From: Microseira sp003486305
GTDB lineage: Bacteria; Cyanobacteriota; Cyanobacteriia; Cyanobacteriales; Aerosakkonemataceae
Length of the DNA stretch: 14,113 nucleotides
NCBI GenBank assembly: GCA_031969655.1
Contig: DALYJX010000201.1
Span: 1-14,113, forward strand
Direction: 5' to 3'
Made by a program: the position numbers and the translations under genes. Shown here one piece after another: positions 6,086 through 12,226 of this stretch; position 1 is the first letter of the stretch, and each line of letters opens with the position of its first letter. A model generated the notes under the pieces. It was given only the letters and a program-made list of their open reading frames with translations. It had not been told where the DNA came from and searched no databases.

Positions 6086-6838
6086 CTATACGCGAGTTTT
6101 CCCTTGCAGCAGGTCATTAATAAACTGCTGCATCTTTTCGTAGTGAGAACCGCGCCAATAAATTTGCTGACATTCACCACAGCGGTGAAATTCATCAACC
6201 TGCAATCTTACGCTTTCTGGCAATTGGTCGATAATTGATGATTTTGCCACGGTTTCTAATACACCATTGCAACGCAAACAGCGACAAAACGGCGTCAGGG
6301 AATTAAATAAATCGAAACGTTGCAAGACTTCGACAATTTGTCGTTCTGGATTAGTCGATCTGACATAATATCCATAACTGACGATACTCCGCATCAACAA
6401 ACCTTTATCGCGAGTTAACAGAATGCGTTCCTCGTTGGCGGAAATTTGCGCTAATTCTTCGTCGTCGTAATCGTTGCGGTAAAGCGTATCGAACCCTAAC
6501 AAACGTAAAGAATTTGCCAGTTTTCCTAAATGAATATCTAAAACGAAACGCGCCACACTCAGAGGTTGAGGTTGTACGCTAATAGTTGGGGGAATTTCCG
6601 GTAATGTAGAAATTGGGTAGACGTTGATTTTATCCCCATCTTGGACAATATAAGAAAAGTCTACCGACTTGCCGTTAATCTCAATAAAAGCAACTTCCGG
6701 ATGGGGAATTCCCAAGGATTCGATTGCATCCTTAATTGAACCGCGTTCCTCAAAAAAATGGGAAAAGCTTACCTCCCTTCTGTTGGGAGGTAAAAAGAAA
6801 TTCAGTTCGGCGAAGAAGCGAAAGTCAGCTTTTGCCAT
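6086..6838 (-). CDS. Mut7-C RNase-domain protein with N-terminal ubiquitin-like domain
   Basis: This 250-residue protein has two modules. Residues 1-80 form a ubiquitin/ThiS-like beta-grasp domain (Ub-Mut7C; note FRFFAELNFFLPP…, VQDGDKINVYPI). Residues 96-245 form the Mut7-C PIN-like nuclease domain, with FVLDIHLGKLANSLRLLGFD and ILLTRDKGLL. D101 and D144 are the likely metal-binding acids. The domain ends in a built-in zinc ribbon, C187-x2-C190 and C220-x2-C223. The family is a predicted RNA-degrading or RNA-processing enzyme known from comparative genomics; the substrate is not established. No thiamine or molybdopterin genes are adjacent, so the Ub-like part is more likely a fused accessory domain than a sulfur carrier. 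It also lacks the terminal GG. The gene is solitary and flanked by repeats on both sides. Confidence 0.93.
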   Translation of the reverse strand: MAKADFRFFAELNFFLPPNRREVSFSHFFEERGSIKDAIESLGIPHPEVAFIEINGKSVDFSYIVQDGDKINVYPISTLPEIPPTISVQPQPLSVARFVLDIHLGKLANSLRLLGFDTLYRNDYDDEELAQISANEERILLTRDKGLLMRSIVSYGYYVRSTNPERQIVEVLQRFDLFNSLTPFCRCLRCNGVLETVAKSSIIDQLPESVRLQVDEFHRCGECQQIYWRGSHYEKMQQFINDLLQGKTRV

Positions 6839-6861
6839 AGTTCCAAGTTATTTTAATCAAA

Positions 6862-6898
6862 AGAAACTCTGTTTCTCTAAACAACCGGGTTGCTATTA
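6862..6898 (+). repeat. second, degenerate copy of the AGAAAC/GTTTCT repeat
   Basis: The sequence AGAAAC-TCT-GTTTCT (6862-6876) followed by CTAAACAACCGGGTTGCTAT parallels 5967-6003 in the same orientation. It sits just upstream of the start of the minus-strand Mut7-C gene, so it may contribute to that gene's 5' region. Confidence 0.6.
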
Positions 6899-6955
6899 AC
6901 TCAATTTGCTAGTTATAACTATAATTGGTTGCTCGCATCGCTAATTGCCTGTAAG

Positions 6956-7021
6956 GGCTATCGCATTCGCGCTGTTATTTTCTTGGTTGATGCCAAATAT
7001 CTATACGCGAATGCGATAGCC
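6956..7021. repeat. 16-bp perfect inverted repeat
   Basis: The arms GGCTATCGCATTCGCG (6956-6971) and CGCGAATGCGATAGCC (7006-7021) match at all 16 positions across a 34-base spacer. The ends and spacing fit a small non-autonomous palindromic element, or a strong RNA hairpin downstream of the 82-residue gene that ends at 7087. No U-tract follows on either strand, which argues against a plain terminator. Confidence 0.85.
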
Positions 7022-7045
7022 GCTACTGAATATTTTTCGTTTCTA

Positions 7046-7073
7046 CCATTAGCCATTAGCGATTAGCCATTAC
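7046..7073. repeat. heptamer tandem repeat (CCATTAG), 4 copies
   Basis: The units are CCATTAG, CCATTAG, CGATTAG and CCATTAC, with strict 7-base period, in the gap between the 16-bp inverted repeat and the stop codon of the neighbouring minus-strand gene. It is an STRR of a different unit sequence from the others in this window. Confidence 0.85.
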
Positions 7074-7086
7074 CTGTTAGCAGTTA

Positions 7087-7335
7087 CTAGCAACTTACGT
7101 TATTAGGTTTGGCGCACCATTGCGCTAAAGGTTCTATCCTTGCTTGTAACAGCAACTCGTTAATTTGTGCTTCACTGCATCCGTAAGTAGATGACAATAA
7201 CCGCATCGCTTCGTTTTTAGCATCTTCTGCGGTGACGCCAAATGCGATAATTTCTTCCTCGGCGTTTCCCGTAATGCTATCAATGGGGACGACGCAGCTA
7301 TACTGGGGTTCTCGCGGTCTAACTTGCTGTACCAT
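7087..7335 (-). CDS. 82-residue protein of unknown function
   Basis: The product starts MVQQVRPREPQYSCVVPID and runs to …WCAKPNNVSC. It reads like a compact alpha/beta protein: a first strand (YSCVVPI), a predicted strand (EEIIAFGV), then helices (AEDAKNEAMRLLSS and SEAQINELLLQARI). Two cysteines near the C-terminus and one each at about 14 and 53 show no metal-site spacing. No membrane segment or signal peptide is seen. Codon use and the clean ATG support a real gene. It looks like a small conserved cyanobacterial protein, but I do not recognise the family. The dyads at 7358-7407 lie in its upstream region. Confidence 0.65.
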   Translation of the reverse strand: MVQQVRPREPQYSCVVPIDSITGNAEEEIIAFGVTAEDAKNEAMRLLSSTYGCSEAQINELLLQARIEPLAQWCAKPNNVSC

Positions 7336-7357
7336 TGCAGTAACCTAAAAATTGGTT

Positions 7358-7407
7358 AGCCTGCGTAGGCAGGCTTTGTTTGTGTAGTCCTACCCTTCTA
7401 GGGTAGG
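7358..7407 (+). repeat. double-hairpin dispersed repeat
   Basis: Two perfect 7-bp hairpins lie 13 bases apart. AGCCTGC-GTAG-GCAGGCT (7358-7375) is followed by TTTGTTTGTGT. CCTACCC-TTCTA-GGGTAGG (7389-7407) comes next. I recall this CCTGCGTAGGCAGG…TTTGTTTG combination as a common cyanobacterial intergenic repeat. On the plus strand the first hairpin plus its T-rich tail resembles a terminator. The second ends 7 bases before the ATG of the truncated membrane-protein gene and would occlude its ribosome-binding region. Confidence 0.7.
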
Positions 7408-7414
7408 TGCTTTA

Positions 7415-7822
7415 ATGACAAATTTCAATTTAATCAACCAATCTCTTGTCCGCCGATTCCTTTGGTTATCTCGATCGATAACTTTGATTGCCTTAATTAA
7501 CTTAATTTTAGTCTTTTTTGATCTAAGTTATATACCCGGGCGCGACTTTTACCTGCAATATACCGAAAATAAACTAAAGAAACAAAGGCGATCGAGCGTT
7601 ACACTTAGAAAAGCGCACACTACCGCTCGTGCAAAATACCGCCAACACACCCACCCTTCAAGGGGTCAATCTAAAATCTGTACTTCCCCAACCAGACAAT
7701 CTAAAATCTACAATCCAAAATCTAAAATAGATCGACCGGATTGGATACGCCTGTTGTTGTATCCGGTCAATGTACCCTTAAAATCGTCTATTTTACCGTC
7801 CGACTCTCTCGCTTGGGTGTGA
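7415..7822 (+). pseudogene. truncated membrane-protein gene, N-terminal stub reading into repeat DNA
   Basis: The first ~48 residues (MTNFNLINQSLVRRFLWLSR… with one clear transmembrane helix at about 20-35, ITLIALINLILVFF) match my recollection of the start of a much larger cyanobacterial membrane protein family, in which …DLSYIPxRDFYL… is conserved. After about position 7560 the sequence changes character. It becomes basic and low-complexity, and it is rich in translated STRR sequence (QSKI, QSKIYNPKSKI from 7667-7729). It ends at TGA 7820-7822, 3 bases before the kinase start. I infer a 3' deletion with the frame running on through intergenic repeats by chance. The 135-residue product could still be made and insert in the membrane, but normal function is doubtful. 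An alternative is a genuine short membrane protein. Confidence 0.6.
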
Positions 7823-7825
7823 AGC

Positions 7826-9304
7826 ATGTTAAAATCCTCGCCGCTTACCGCTGGGTCAACTTTAGAAAAGCGCTATCGCATCGTGCGCGAATTGGGGTAT
7901 GGTGGCTTTGGGCGCACCTACTTAGCTGAAGACCTCAATCGCTACAACGAGTATTGCGTTTTAAAAGAATTTGCACCTCAAGTACAAGAAATACGCGAGG
8001 TGCGAAAAGCTGAAGAATTGTTCAAGCGCGAAGCGGGGGTGCTGTATAAAATGCAACACTCTCAAATCCCGCGCTTCCGCGAGTTAATGCGGATGAATGT
8101 GGGGAATAGAGAAGCTTTATTTTTAGTCCAAGATTACGTCGAAGGTCAAACTTATACTGAGTTGTTACAGTCTCACCCGCAACAACGGTTTAGCGAGGCG
8201 GAAGTCGTCCAATTATTGCGGCAAATTTTACCAGTATTGCAGTACATTCACTCCTTGGGCGTGGTGCATCGCGATATCTCGCCGGAAAACCTGATTCAGC
8301 GGAGTGGGGACAAGTTGCCGGTATTAATTGATTTTGGCGCAGTTAAGCAAGCAGCAACTACGATTATTTCCCAGTCTACCGGACGCCCGATGATGACCCT
8401 GTTGGGTAAGGAAGGTTTTGCTCCCCAGGAACAAATTCAACACGGACAAGCTTTTCCTAGCAGCGATTTGTACTCGCTAGGGGTGACGGTACTCGTATTG
8501 CTGACGGGTAAAGATCCGAAAGCGCTCTACGATAGTTCTAAGGCAGCTTGGCACTGGCGCAAATATGTGAGTGTGAGTACGGGATTGGGCAATTTGTTGG
8601 ATAAAATGTTGGCTTATCGACCGCGCGATCGCTACTCTACCGCCGCAGAAGTTCTGCAAGCTTTAAATTCCGCTAACCTTAACCTATCTTCCCCCGCAAT
8701 AGCTGCCACCCCCGCAGTTAGTCCCAAACTCTGGTCAGTTGCTACCCACGCCGTTTCCCAGATGCAAACGGTCAATTTTGTCGGACGCATACAGCGTCAA
8801 CTCAGCAGGGTTGTTTCGGGTCCCACGACGACAAAAATGCGATCGCAAAACTCTCCCCAGTCTCCCATCAACAACGACCTTTTGGCTAACTTGCAAGCTG
8901 CTTTTCAAAGCATGTTATTAGTTTTGTTGCTGGGAATGGGCGCTTGGGGTTTAGTCAAAGTCTGGACTTTCGTCACCACCGGCGTTTCCGGTATTTCCCG
9001 CTGGCAACCTCCCAGTATATCCTTGCCCGTCTCTTTACCATCGATTTCTCTACCATCCCTGCCCGTAACATCTCTAGGTCAAGACGAAATATCACAATTA
9101 AATCAAATTGTCAAGCGCCGCCAAGCGTTGGGAATTCCAGAAGTAGAATTTAACAGTAAAGTGGACGCCTTATTCTATCGGAAATACCCCCAATTAAAAC
9201 GACGCAGCCTCACAGGTAAGCCAGAAGATGCCAACTATCGCCAACGCTGGCGCGAAACAGCCTCTGCTTTATTAGATCGGTTAGAAAATGGCGAGAGGTT
9301 TTAA
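7826..9304 (+). CDS. Hanks-type serine/threonine protein kinase, membrane-anchored
   Basis: This 492-residue protein has an N-terminal kinase domain (about 16-280). The glycine loop is GYGGFG (24-29), followed by K47, E69, the catalytic loop HRDISPEN (148-155) and DFG (169-171); a GFAPQEQ stretch near 197-203 stands in for APE. The usual lysine of HRDxKPEN is serine here, a change I know from other cyanobacterial kinases. A linker rich in Ser/Pro (285-350) leads to one transmembrane helix (about 362-382), then a Pro/Ser/Leu-rich spacer and a conserved-looking 70-residue C-terminal domain (421-490). The kinase domain would be cytosolic, with the tail on the other side. No N-terminal CxxC-type motif of the SpkB kind is present. 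The start lies 3 bases after the truncated upstream frame, so its own promoter probably lies within or upstream of that stub. Confidence 0.93.
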   Translation: MLKSSPLTAGSTLEKRYRIVRELGYGGFGRTYLAEDLNRYNEYCVLKEFAPQVQEIREVRKAEELFKREAGVLYKMQHSQIPRFRELMRMNVGNREALFLVQDYVEGQTYTELLQSHPQQRFSEAEVVQLLRQILPVLQYIHSLGVVHRDISPENLIQRSGDKLPVLIDFGAVKQAATTIISQSTGRPMMTLLGKEGFAPQEQIQHGQAFPSSDLYSLGVTVLVLLTGKDPKALYDSSKAAWHWRKYVSVSTGLGNLLDKMLAYRPRDRYSTAAEVLQALNSANLNLSSPAIAATPAVSPKLWSVATHAVSQMQTVNFVGRIQRQLSRVVSGPTTTKMRSQNSPQSPINNDLLANLQAAFQSMLLVLLLGMGAWGLVKVWTFVTTGVSGISRWQPPSISLPVSLPSISLPSLPVTSLGQDEISQLNQIVKRRQALGIPEVEFNSKVDALFYRKYPQLKRRSLTGKPEDANYRQRWRETASALLDRLENGERF

Positions 9305-9306
9305 TC

Positions 9307-9477
9307 GCAGGTGTGCGGGTGTGCAGGTGTGCGGTTCGTTGATTTGTCAACTAGAGATCTGGGTCGAAACCCGGTTTCTGACCGCCGAAGTGCGTAAGTT
9401 TTGTTGCTTTTAGCCAGGAAATGATTATCTTGCCTTAAATCTCTGTTAAAATCTCACCTGCACACCTGCACACCTGC
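9307..9477. repeat. octamer repeats in inverted arrangement
   Basis: GCAGGTGT-GCGGGTGT-GCAGGTG (9307-9329), with 8-base period, faces CACCTGCA-CACCTGCA-CACCTGC (9455-9477). The 23-base arms are complementary with one mismatch and enclose 125 bases, including the palindrome GAAACC-C-GGTTTC (9366-9378). The left arm starts 3 bases after the kinase stop. The right arm lies 16 bases past the end of the minus-strand gene. The pair thus occupies the convergent intergenic gap and could form one long terminating hairpin for both genes. Confidence 0.75.
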
Positions 9478-9493
9478 TCACCCGCCCCATGAA

Positions 9494-9757
9494 CTATTGT
9501 TGCTCGTCGGGAAAAACCCATTTCGGCGGCTGAGTCAGTTTCTTTCTCAAGGCTTCCTGAGCAATTTCCAGCATTTTATCCAACGAAGTCTCGCTGATGA
9601 ACTTCGATGCTTCGGCTGCATGTTCCTTATTAGGGCATTTGTCGCCCAAAACGCAACCGTTGATGCAGTCTACGGCGCAGTTTACGCTCACGTTACACCT
9701 CTTCGAGTCATTCTCCACAACGGCAGACAGGCTTCTGGGCAAAGCTAAAAAAGCCAT
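9494..9757 (-). CDS. 87-residue cysteine-containing protein of unknown function
   Basis: The product starts MAFLALPRSLSAVVENDSKR, with a good ribosome-binding site (AGGA, 3 bases before the ATG). Five cysteines cluster in the first half: C21, C27, C31, C35 and C41, in RCNVSVNCAVDCINGCVLGD and beyond. This spacing could hold a metal or form disulfides. The second half is a helix (residues 50-70, ISETSLDKMLEIAQEALRKK) followed by a tail …PPKWVFPDE that feels conserved. The opposite strand also has an open frame here, but its peptide has no protein-like organisation. I believe this is a real small cyanobacterial protein, family not recognised. It is followed upstream by an unrelated minus-strand gene 78 bases away. 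Confidence 0.65.
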   Translation of the reverse strand: MAFLALPRSLSAVVENDSKRCNVSVNCAVDCINGCVLGDKCPNKEHAAEASKFISETSLDKMLEIAQEALRKKLTQPPKWVFPDEQQ

Positions 9758-9834
9758 ATCCTATTCGATTTTACCTTCACAAACCTTAACATTACCGCTT
9801 TGCCCTGCCGCGATACCAGGGGAGTGTGGGTAGT

Positions 9835-10314
9835 TCACGCGCGCCCATTGCTCAATTGGGCAAACTCCATATCGGCTAATTCTTCTAACATCCGCCTTGT
9901 GGCTTTAATCCCATACCAGCGATCGCGCAACGCATCCCAAATCTGAGAAGCCATCTCTACAGGATAAAAGAACTTTACCAGATCGTATTCCACAATCTCG
10001 CCCAAATTATCCCATTCTTCGACGGTGCAGCAATCTGCAATTAGTTCTTCCACAGCTTTCTGCCAACGCTCAAAAATTCGATAGCTGAAAAACGAACTGC
10101 AAACTTTCCCGTCTGTATTCCAATAGGATATACATACCTGATGTTTTAAGCACTTCACCCGCTTTACTTCCAACACCGGCAAGCCGATTTGTTTGAGTGC
10201 TATTTCTGCCTCGCTTTTAGTAATATTCCATTGAATCGGGCTGATTTTCCCTACTGCAATTAGACTTTGGTTTTTTAAGCGATCTGCACTTTTGTTGCAT
10301 TTTTTACGGGTCAT
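9835..10314 (-). CDS. 159-residue protein of unknown function, under a palindrome-controlled promoter
   Basis: I place the start at the ATG at 10314 (MTRKKCNKSADRL…), which has a GAGAG ribosome-binding site a few bases upstream. A further ATG at 10350 would add 12 residues without such a site. The protein has a basic N-terminus, then a compact alpha/beta region (GKISPIQWNITKSEAEIAL…, VKCLKHQVCISYW). It ends in a helical, tryptophan-rich half (RIFERWQKAVEELIADC, MASQIWDALRDRWYGIKATRR). Five cysteines are scattered. No catalytic signature, membrane segment or DNA-binding motif is evident, and I do not recognise the family. It is transcribed divergently from the XRE regulator, from a near-consensus promoter with an operator-like palindrome in the spacer. 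It is therefore probably a repressed, inducible gene. Confidence 0.7.
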   Translation of the reverse strand: MTRKKCNKSADRLKNQSLIAVGKISPIQWNITKSEAEIALKQIGLPVLEVKRVKCLKHQVCISYWNTDGKVCSSFFSYRIFERWQKAVEELIADCCTVEEWDNLGEIVEYDLVKFFYPVEMASQIWDALRDRWYGIKATRRMLEELADMEFAQLSNGRA

Positions 10315-10398
10315 AGTTATTCTCTCGTTGTTTCTCGGCGTAAAGCACAAAAATAATCTCTCCGGGTACAGACGACTTTTAATTTTCTCTAATTCTTC

Positions 10399-10427
10399 AT
10401 TGTATACGACATGTCGTACAAAGTCAA
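10399..10427 (-). promoter_or_regulatory. near-consensus sigma70-type promoter for the 159-residue gene
   Basis: Read on the minus strand, TTGACT (10422-10427) and TACAAT (10399-10404) are separated by exactly 17 bases (10405-10421). The predicted transcript start is near 10391, leaving a leader of about 75 bases before the ATG at 10314. This is the best promoter match in the window. Confidence 0.75.
10405..10418. promoter_or_regulatory. 14-bp palindromic operator inside the promoter spacer
   Basis: TACGACATGTCGTA is a perfect dyad. It fits wholly between the -35 and -10 hexamers of the minus-strand promoter, so a bound dimer would block RNA polymerase. It lies about 140 bases upstream of the plus-strand XRE gene at 10556. 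The likeliest ligand is that XRE protein. A plus-strand -10-like TACAAT (10442-10447) lies nearby but lacks a good -35, so autoregulation is less clear. Confidence 0.7.
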
Positions 10428-10555
10428 CTGGCTTCGTGACCTACAATGATGCATAGATAGGTCGAGTTAACGCTAGGTTGATGCAGTTGAAGACTGGGGG
10501 AAAGGGTCGAGTGCGGCAAACGATAGGTCGATATCGATTCGACTCTCAGGGAGTA

Positions 10556-10825
10556 ATGCGAGTTGGCGAAATCCTTCGCAACGCCAGAGAAGCCAAGGGC
10601 TGGAGTCTCCAAGAATTACAAGCCTATTGCGGCTTGCCTGCTAGCACGGCAAATGGTATCGAAAATGGGTTTGTCACCAAAATACAGGCTGACACCTTGG
10701 AAACTTTGCGGGTAGCCCTAGAACCCCAAAATCCTGAAACAGGTCAAACCTATACGTTAGGCGAATTGTACGGGTTAATGCTGGTGCGGGAAGAAGATTC
10801 CAATACCACAAAAGGGAAAAAATAG
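10556..10825 (+). CDS. XRE-family helix-turn-helix regulator
   Basis: This 89-residue protein starts MRVGEILRNAREAKGWSLQE, with a good ribosome-binding site (GGGAG, 10549-10553). The frame is open upstream to an ATG at 10478, but those 26 extra residues look like leader sequence. Residues 4-57 form a Cro/C1-type HTH: scaffold helix RVGEILRNAREAKG, then SLQELQAYCGLPASTANGIENG as helix-turn-recognition helix. The C-terminal part (58-89) is short, with TYTLGELYGLMLVRE and a basic tail, and no ligand or protease domain. It probably dimerises on the palindrome at 10405-10418 and controls the divergent gene. Its stop is only 5 bases before mnmE, so mnmE may be co-transcribed from its promoter, an unusual place for a housekeeping gene. 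Confidence 0.85.
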   Translation: MRVGEILRNAREAKGWSLQELQAYCGLPASTANGIENGFVTKIQADTLETLRVALEPQNPETGQTYTLGELYGLMLVREEDSNTTKGKK

Positions 10826-10830
10826 CAAGT

Positions 10831-12219
10831 ATGACGCTGGCAAATGGGGATACAATTGTGGCGATCGCTACCGCCGTTGTCCCCCAACAAGGTAGCGTTA
10901 GTATCGTGCGCGTATCGGGTGCGGAGGCAATGGCAATAGCCAAAGCAATCTTCCACGCACCTGGGCGTCAAGTTTGGGAAAGTCACCGCATCCTTTACGG
11001 CTACATCCGCCACCCTGAAACAAAGCAGGTGGTGGATGAAGCTTTGCTATTAATAATGAAAGCGCCTCGTTCGTACACCCGCGAGGATGTGGTAGAGTTC
11101 CACTGTCACGGCGGAATTGCCGTAGTCCAGCAAGTGCTGCAATTGTGTATCGAAGCCGGGGCGAGGTTAGCACAAGCGGGAGAATTTACCCTGCGGGCAT
11201 TTTTAAACGGGAGATTAGATCTGACTCAAGCGGAAAGTATAGCCGACTTGGTAGGGGCGAAATCTCCCCAAGCAGCCCAAATGGCGCTGGCTGGGTTACA
11301 GGGGAAATTAGCCAAACCAATTCGTCGATTGCGGGCTAGCTGCCTTGATATTTTGGCAGAAATAGAAGCGCGGATAGATTTTGAGGAAGACTTGCCACCC
11401 TTGGATGAAGCGGCAATAAAAGGGCAAATAGGGCAAGTTTTAATAGAAATAGAGGAAATTTTAGCAACGGCGGGGCAAGGAGAATTATTGCGGACAGGGT
11501 TAAAAGTGGCGATTGTGGGGCGTCCGAATGTGGGAAAATCCAGCTTGTTGAATGCTTGGAGTAGATGCGATCGCGCGATTGTCACCGACCTTCCCGGCAC
11601 GACGCGGGACGTTGTAGAATCTCAGCTAGTCGTTGGGGGAATTCCGGTACAAGTGCTGGATACCGCAGGGATTCGGGAGACGGCGGATGTGGTAGAACAA
11701 ATCGGAGTGATGCGATCGCGCAATGTAGCCTCTGTTGCCGACTTAGTTTTACTCACCATTGACGCCCAAGCAGGTTGGACAAAAGACGACGAAGAAATCT
11801 ACCAAAGAGTCCAACACCGCAGAGTCATTTTAGTTATTAACAAAACCGATTTAATCGACGAAACCCAAAAACAAATTATTCAATCCAAAATTCAAAATCC
11901 CAAATCCAAAATCTTTACCGCAGCTGCTTGTAACCAAGGAATCGATGCCTTAGAAACAGCAATATTAGCAGCCGTCCAAACCGGGAATCTCCAAGCCGCC
12001 AACCTTGATGTCGCAATCAATCAACGACAAGCCGCTGCCTTAACCCGCGCCCGCACATCCTTACAACAAGTGCAAACCACAATAGCCAATCAACTTCCCC
12101 TCGATTTTTGGACAATTGACTTGCGCGGTGCAATTCAAGCCTTGGGAGAAATCGCGGGCGAGGAAGTCACCGAATCAGTGCTTGACCGCATCTTTAGCCG
12201 GTTTTGTATTGGAAAATAG
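10831..12219 (+). CDS. mnmE: tRNA modification GTPase MnmE (TrmE)
   Basis: This 462-residue protein acts with MnmG to install 5-(carboxymethyl)aminomethyl groups at U34 of certain tRNAs. The N-terminal formyl-THF-binding domain (1-120) begins DTIVAIATA and includes REDVVEFHCHGG. Helical regions flank the G domain: G1 GRPNVGKS (230-237), G2 TTRD (257-260), G3 DTAG (277-280) and G4 NKTD (337-340). The diagnostic C-terminal CIGK (459-462) carries the catalytic cysteine. Length is normal for the family. The G domain contains an odd segment, QSKIQNPKSKI at 351-361, encoded by a heptamer tandem repeat (11881-11913). It lies just after G4 and before the G5 loop region. All GTPase motifs are intact, so the enzyme is probably active. 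The gene is tightly downstream of the XRE gene. Confidence 0.97.
   Translation: MTLANGDTIVAIATAVVPQQGSVSIVRVSGAEAMAIAKAIFHAPGRQVWESHRILYGYIRHPETKQVVDEALLLIMKAPRSYTREDVVEFHCHGGIAVVQQVLQLCIEAGARLAQAGEFTLRAFLNGRLDLTQAESIADLVGAKSPQAAQMALAGLQGKLAKPIRRLRASCLDILAEIEARIDFEEDLPPLDEAAIKGQIGQVLIEIEEILATAGQGELLRTGLKVAIVGRPNVGKSSLLNAWSRCDRAIVTDLPGTTRDVVESQLVVGGIPVQVLDTAGIRETADVVEQIGVMRSRNVASVADLVLLTIDAQAGWTKDDEEIYQRVQHRRVILVINKTDLIDETQKQIIQSKIQNPKSKIFTAAACNQGIDALETAILAAVQTGNLQAANLDVAINQRQAAALTRARTSLQQVQTTIANQLPLDFWTIDLRGAIQALGEIAGEEVTESVLDRIFSRFCIGK
11881..11913 (+). repeat. heptamer repeat (CAAAATC) inside the mnmE coding sequence
   Basis: The units are CAATC, CAAAATT, CAAAATC, CCAAATC and CAAAATC. They total 33 bases, which is 11 codons, so the reading frame is kept. 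It encodes QSKIQNPKSKI (MnmE residues 351-361). It belongs to the same STRR class as the intergenic arrays here, and a similar sequence in the truncated frame at 7667-7729 yields the related peptide QSKIYNPKSKI. Confidence 0.85.
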
Positions 12220-12226
12220 CTTTCTT

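Noticed and set aside
5961..6238. Two short plus-strand frames before and inside the Mut7-C gene
   Set aside because: They are read from the AGAAACC repeat and from the antisense of the Mut7-C 3' end.
9497..9748. Plus-strand reading frame opposite the 87-residue gene
   Set aside because: Its peptide lacks protein-like organisation, whereas the minus-strand frame has a ribosome-binding site and an ordered Cys-rich/helical layout.
10442..10447. Plus-strand TACAAT as the XRE/mnmE promoter -10
   Set aside because: No acceptable -35 lies 16-18 bases upstream (best candidate CAAAGT), so I do not call it as a promoter.
10478..10555. 26-residue N-terminal extension of the XRE protein
   Set aside because: The extension has no HTH similarity, and a strong GGGAG site precedes the ATG at 10556.
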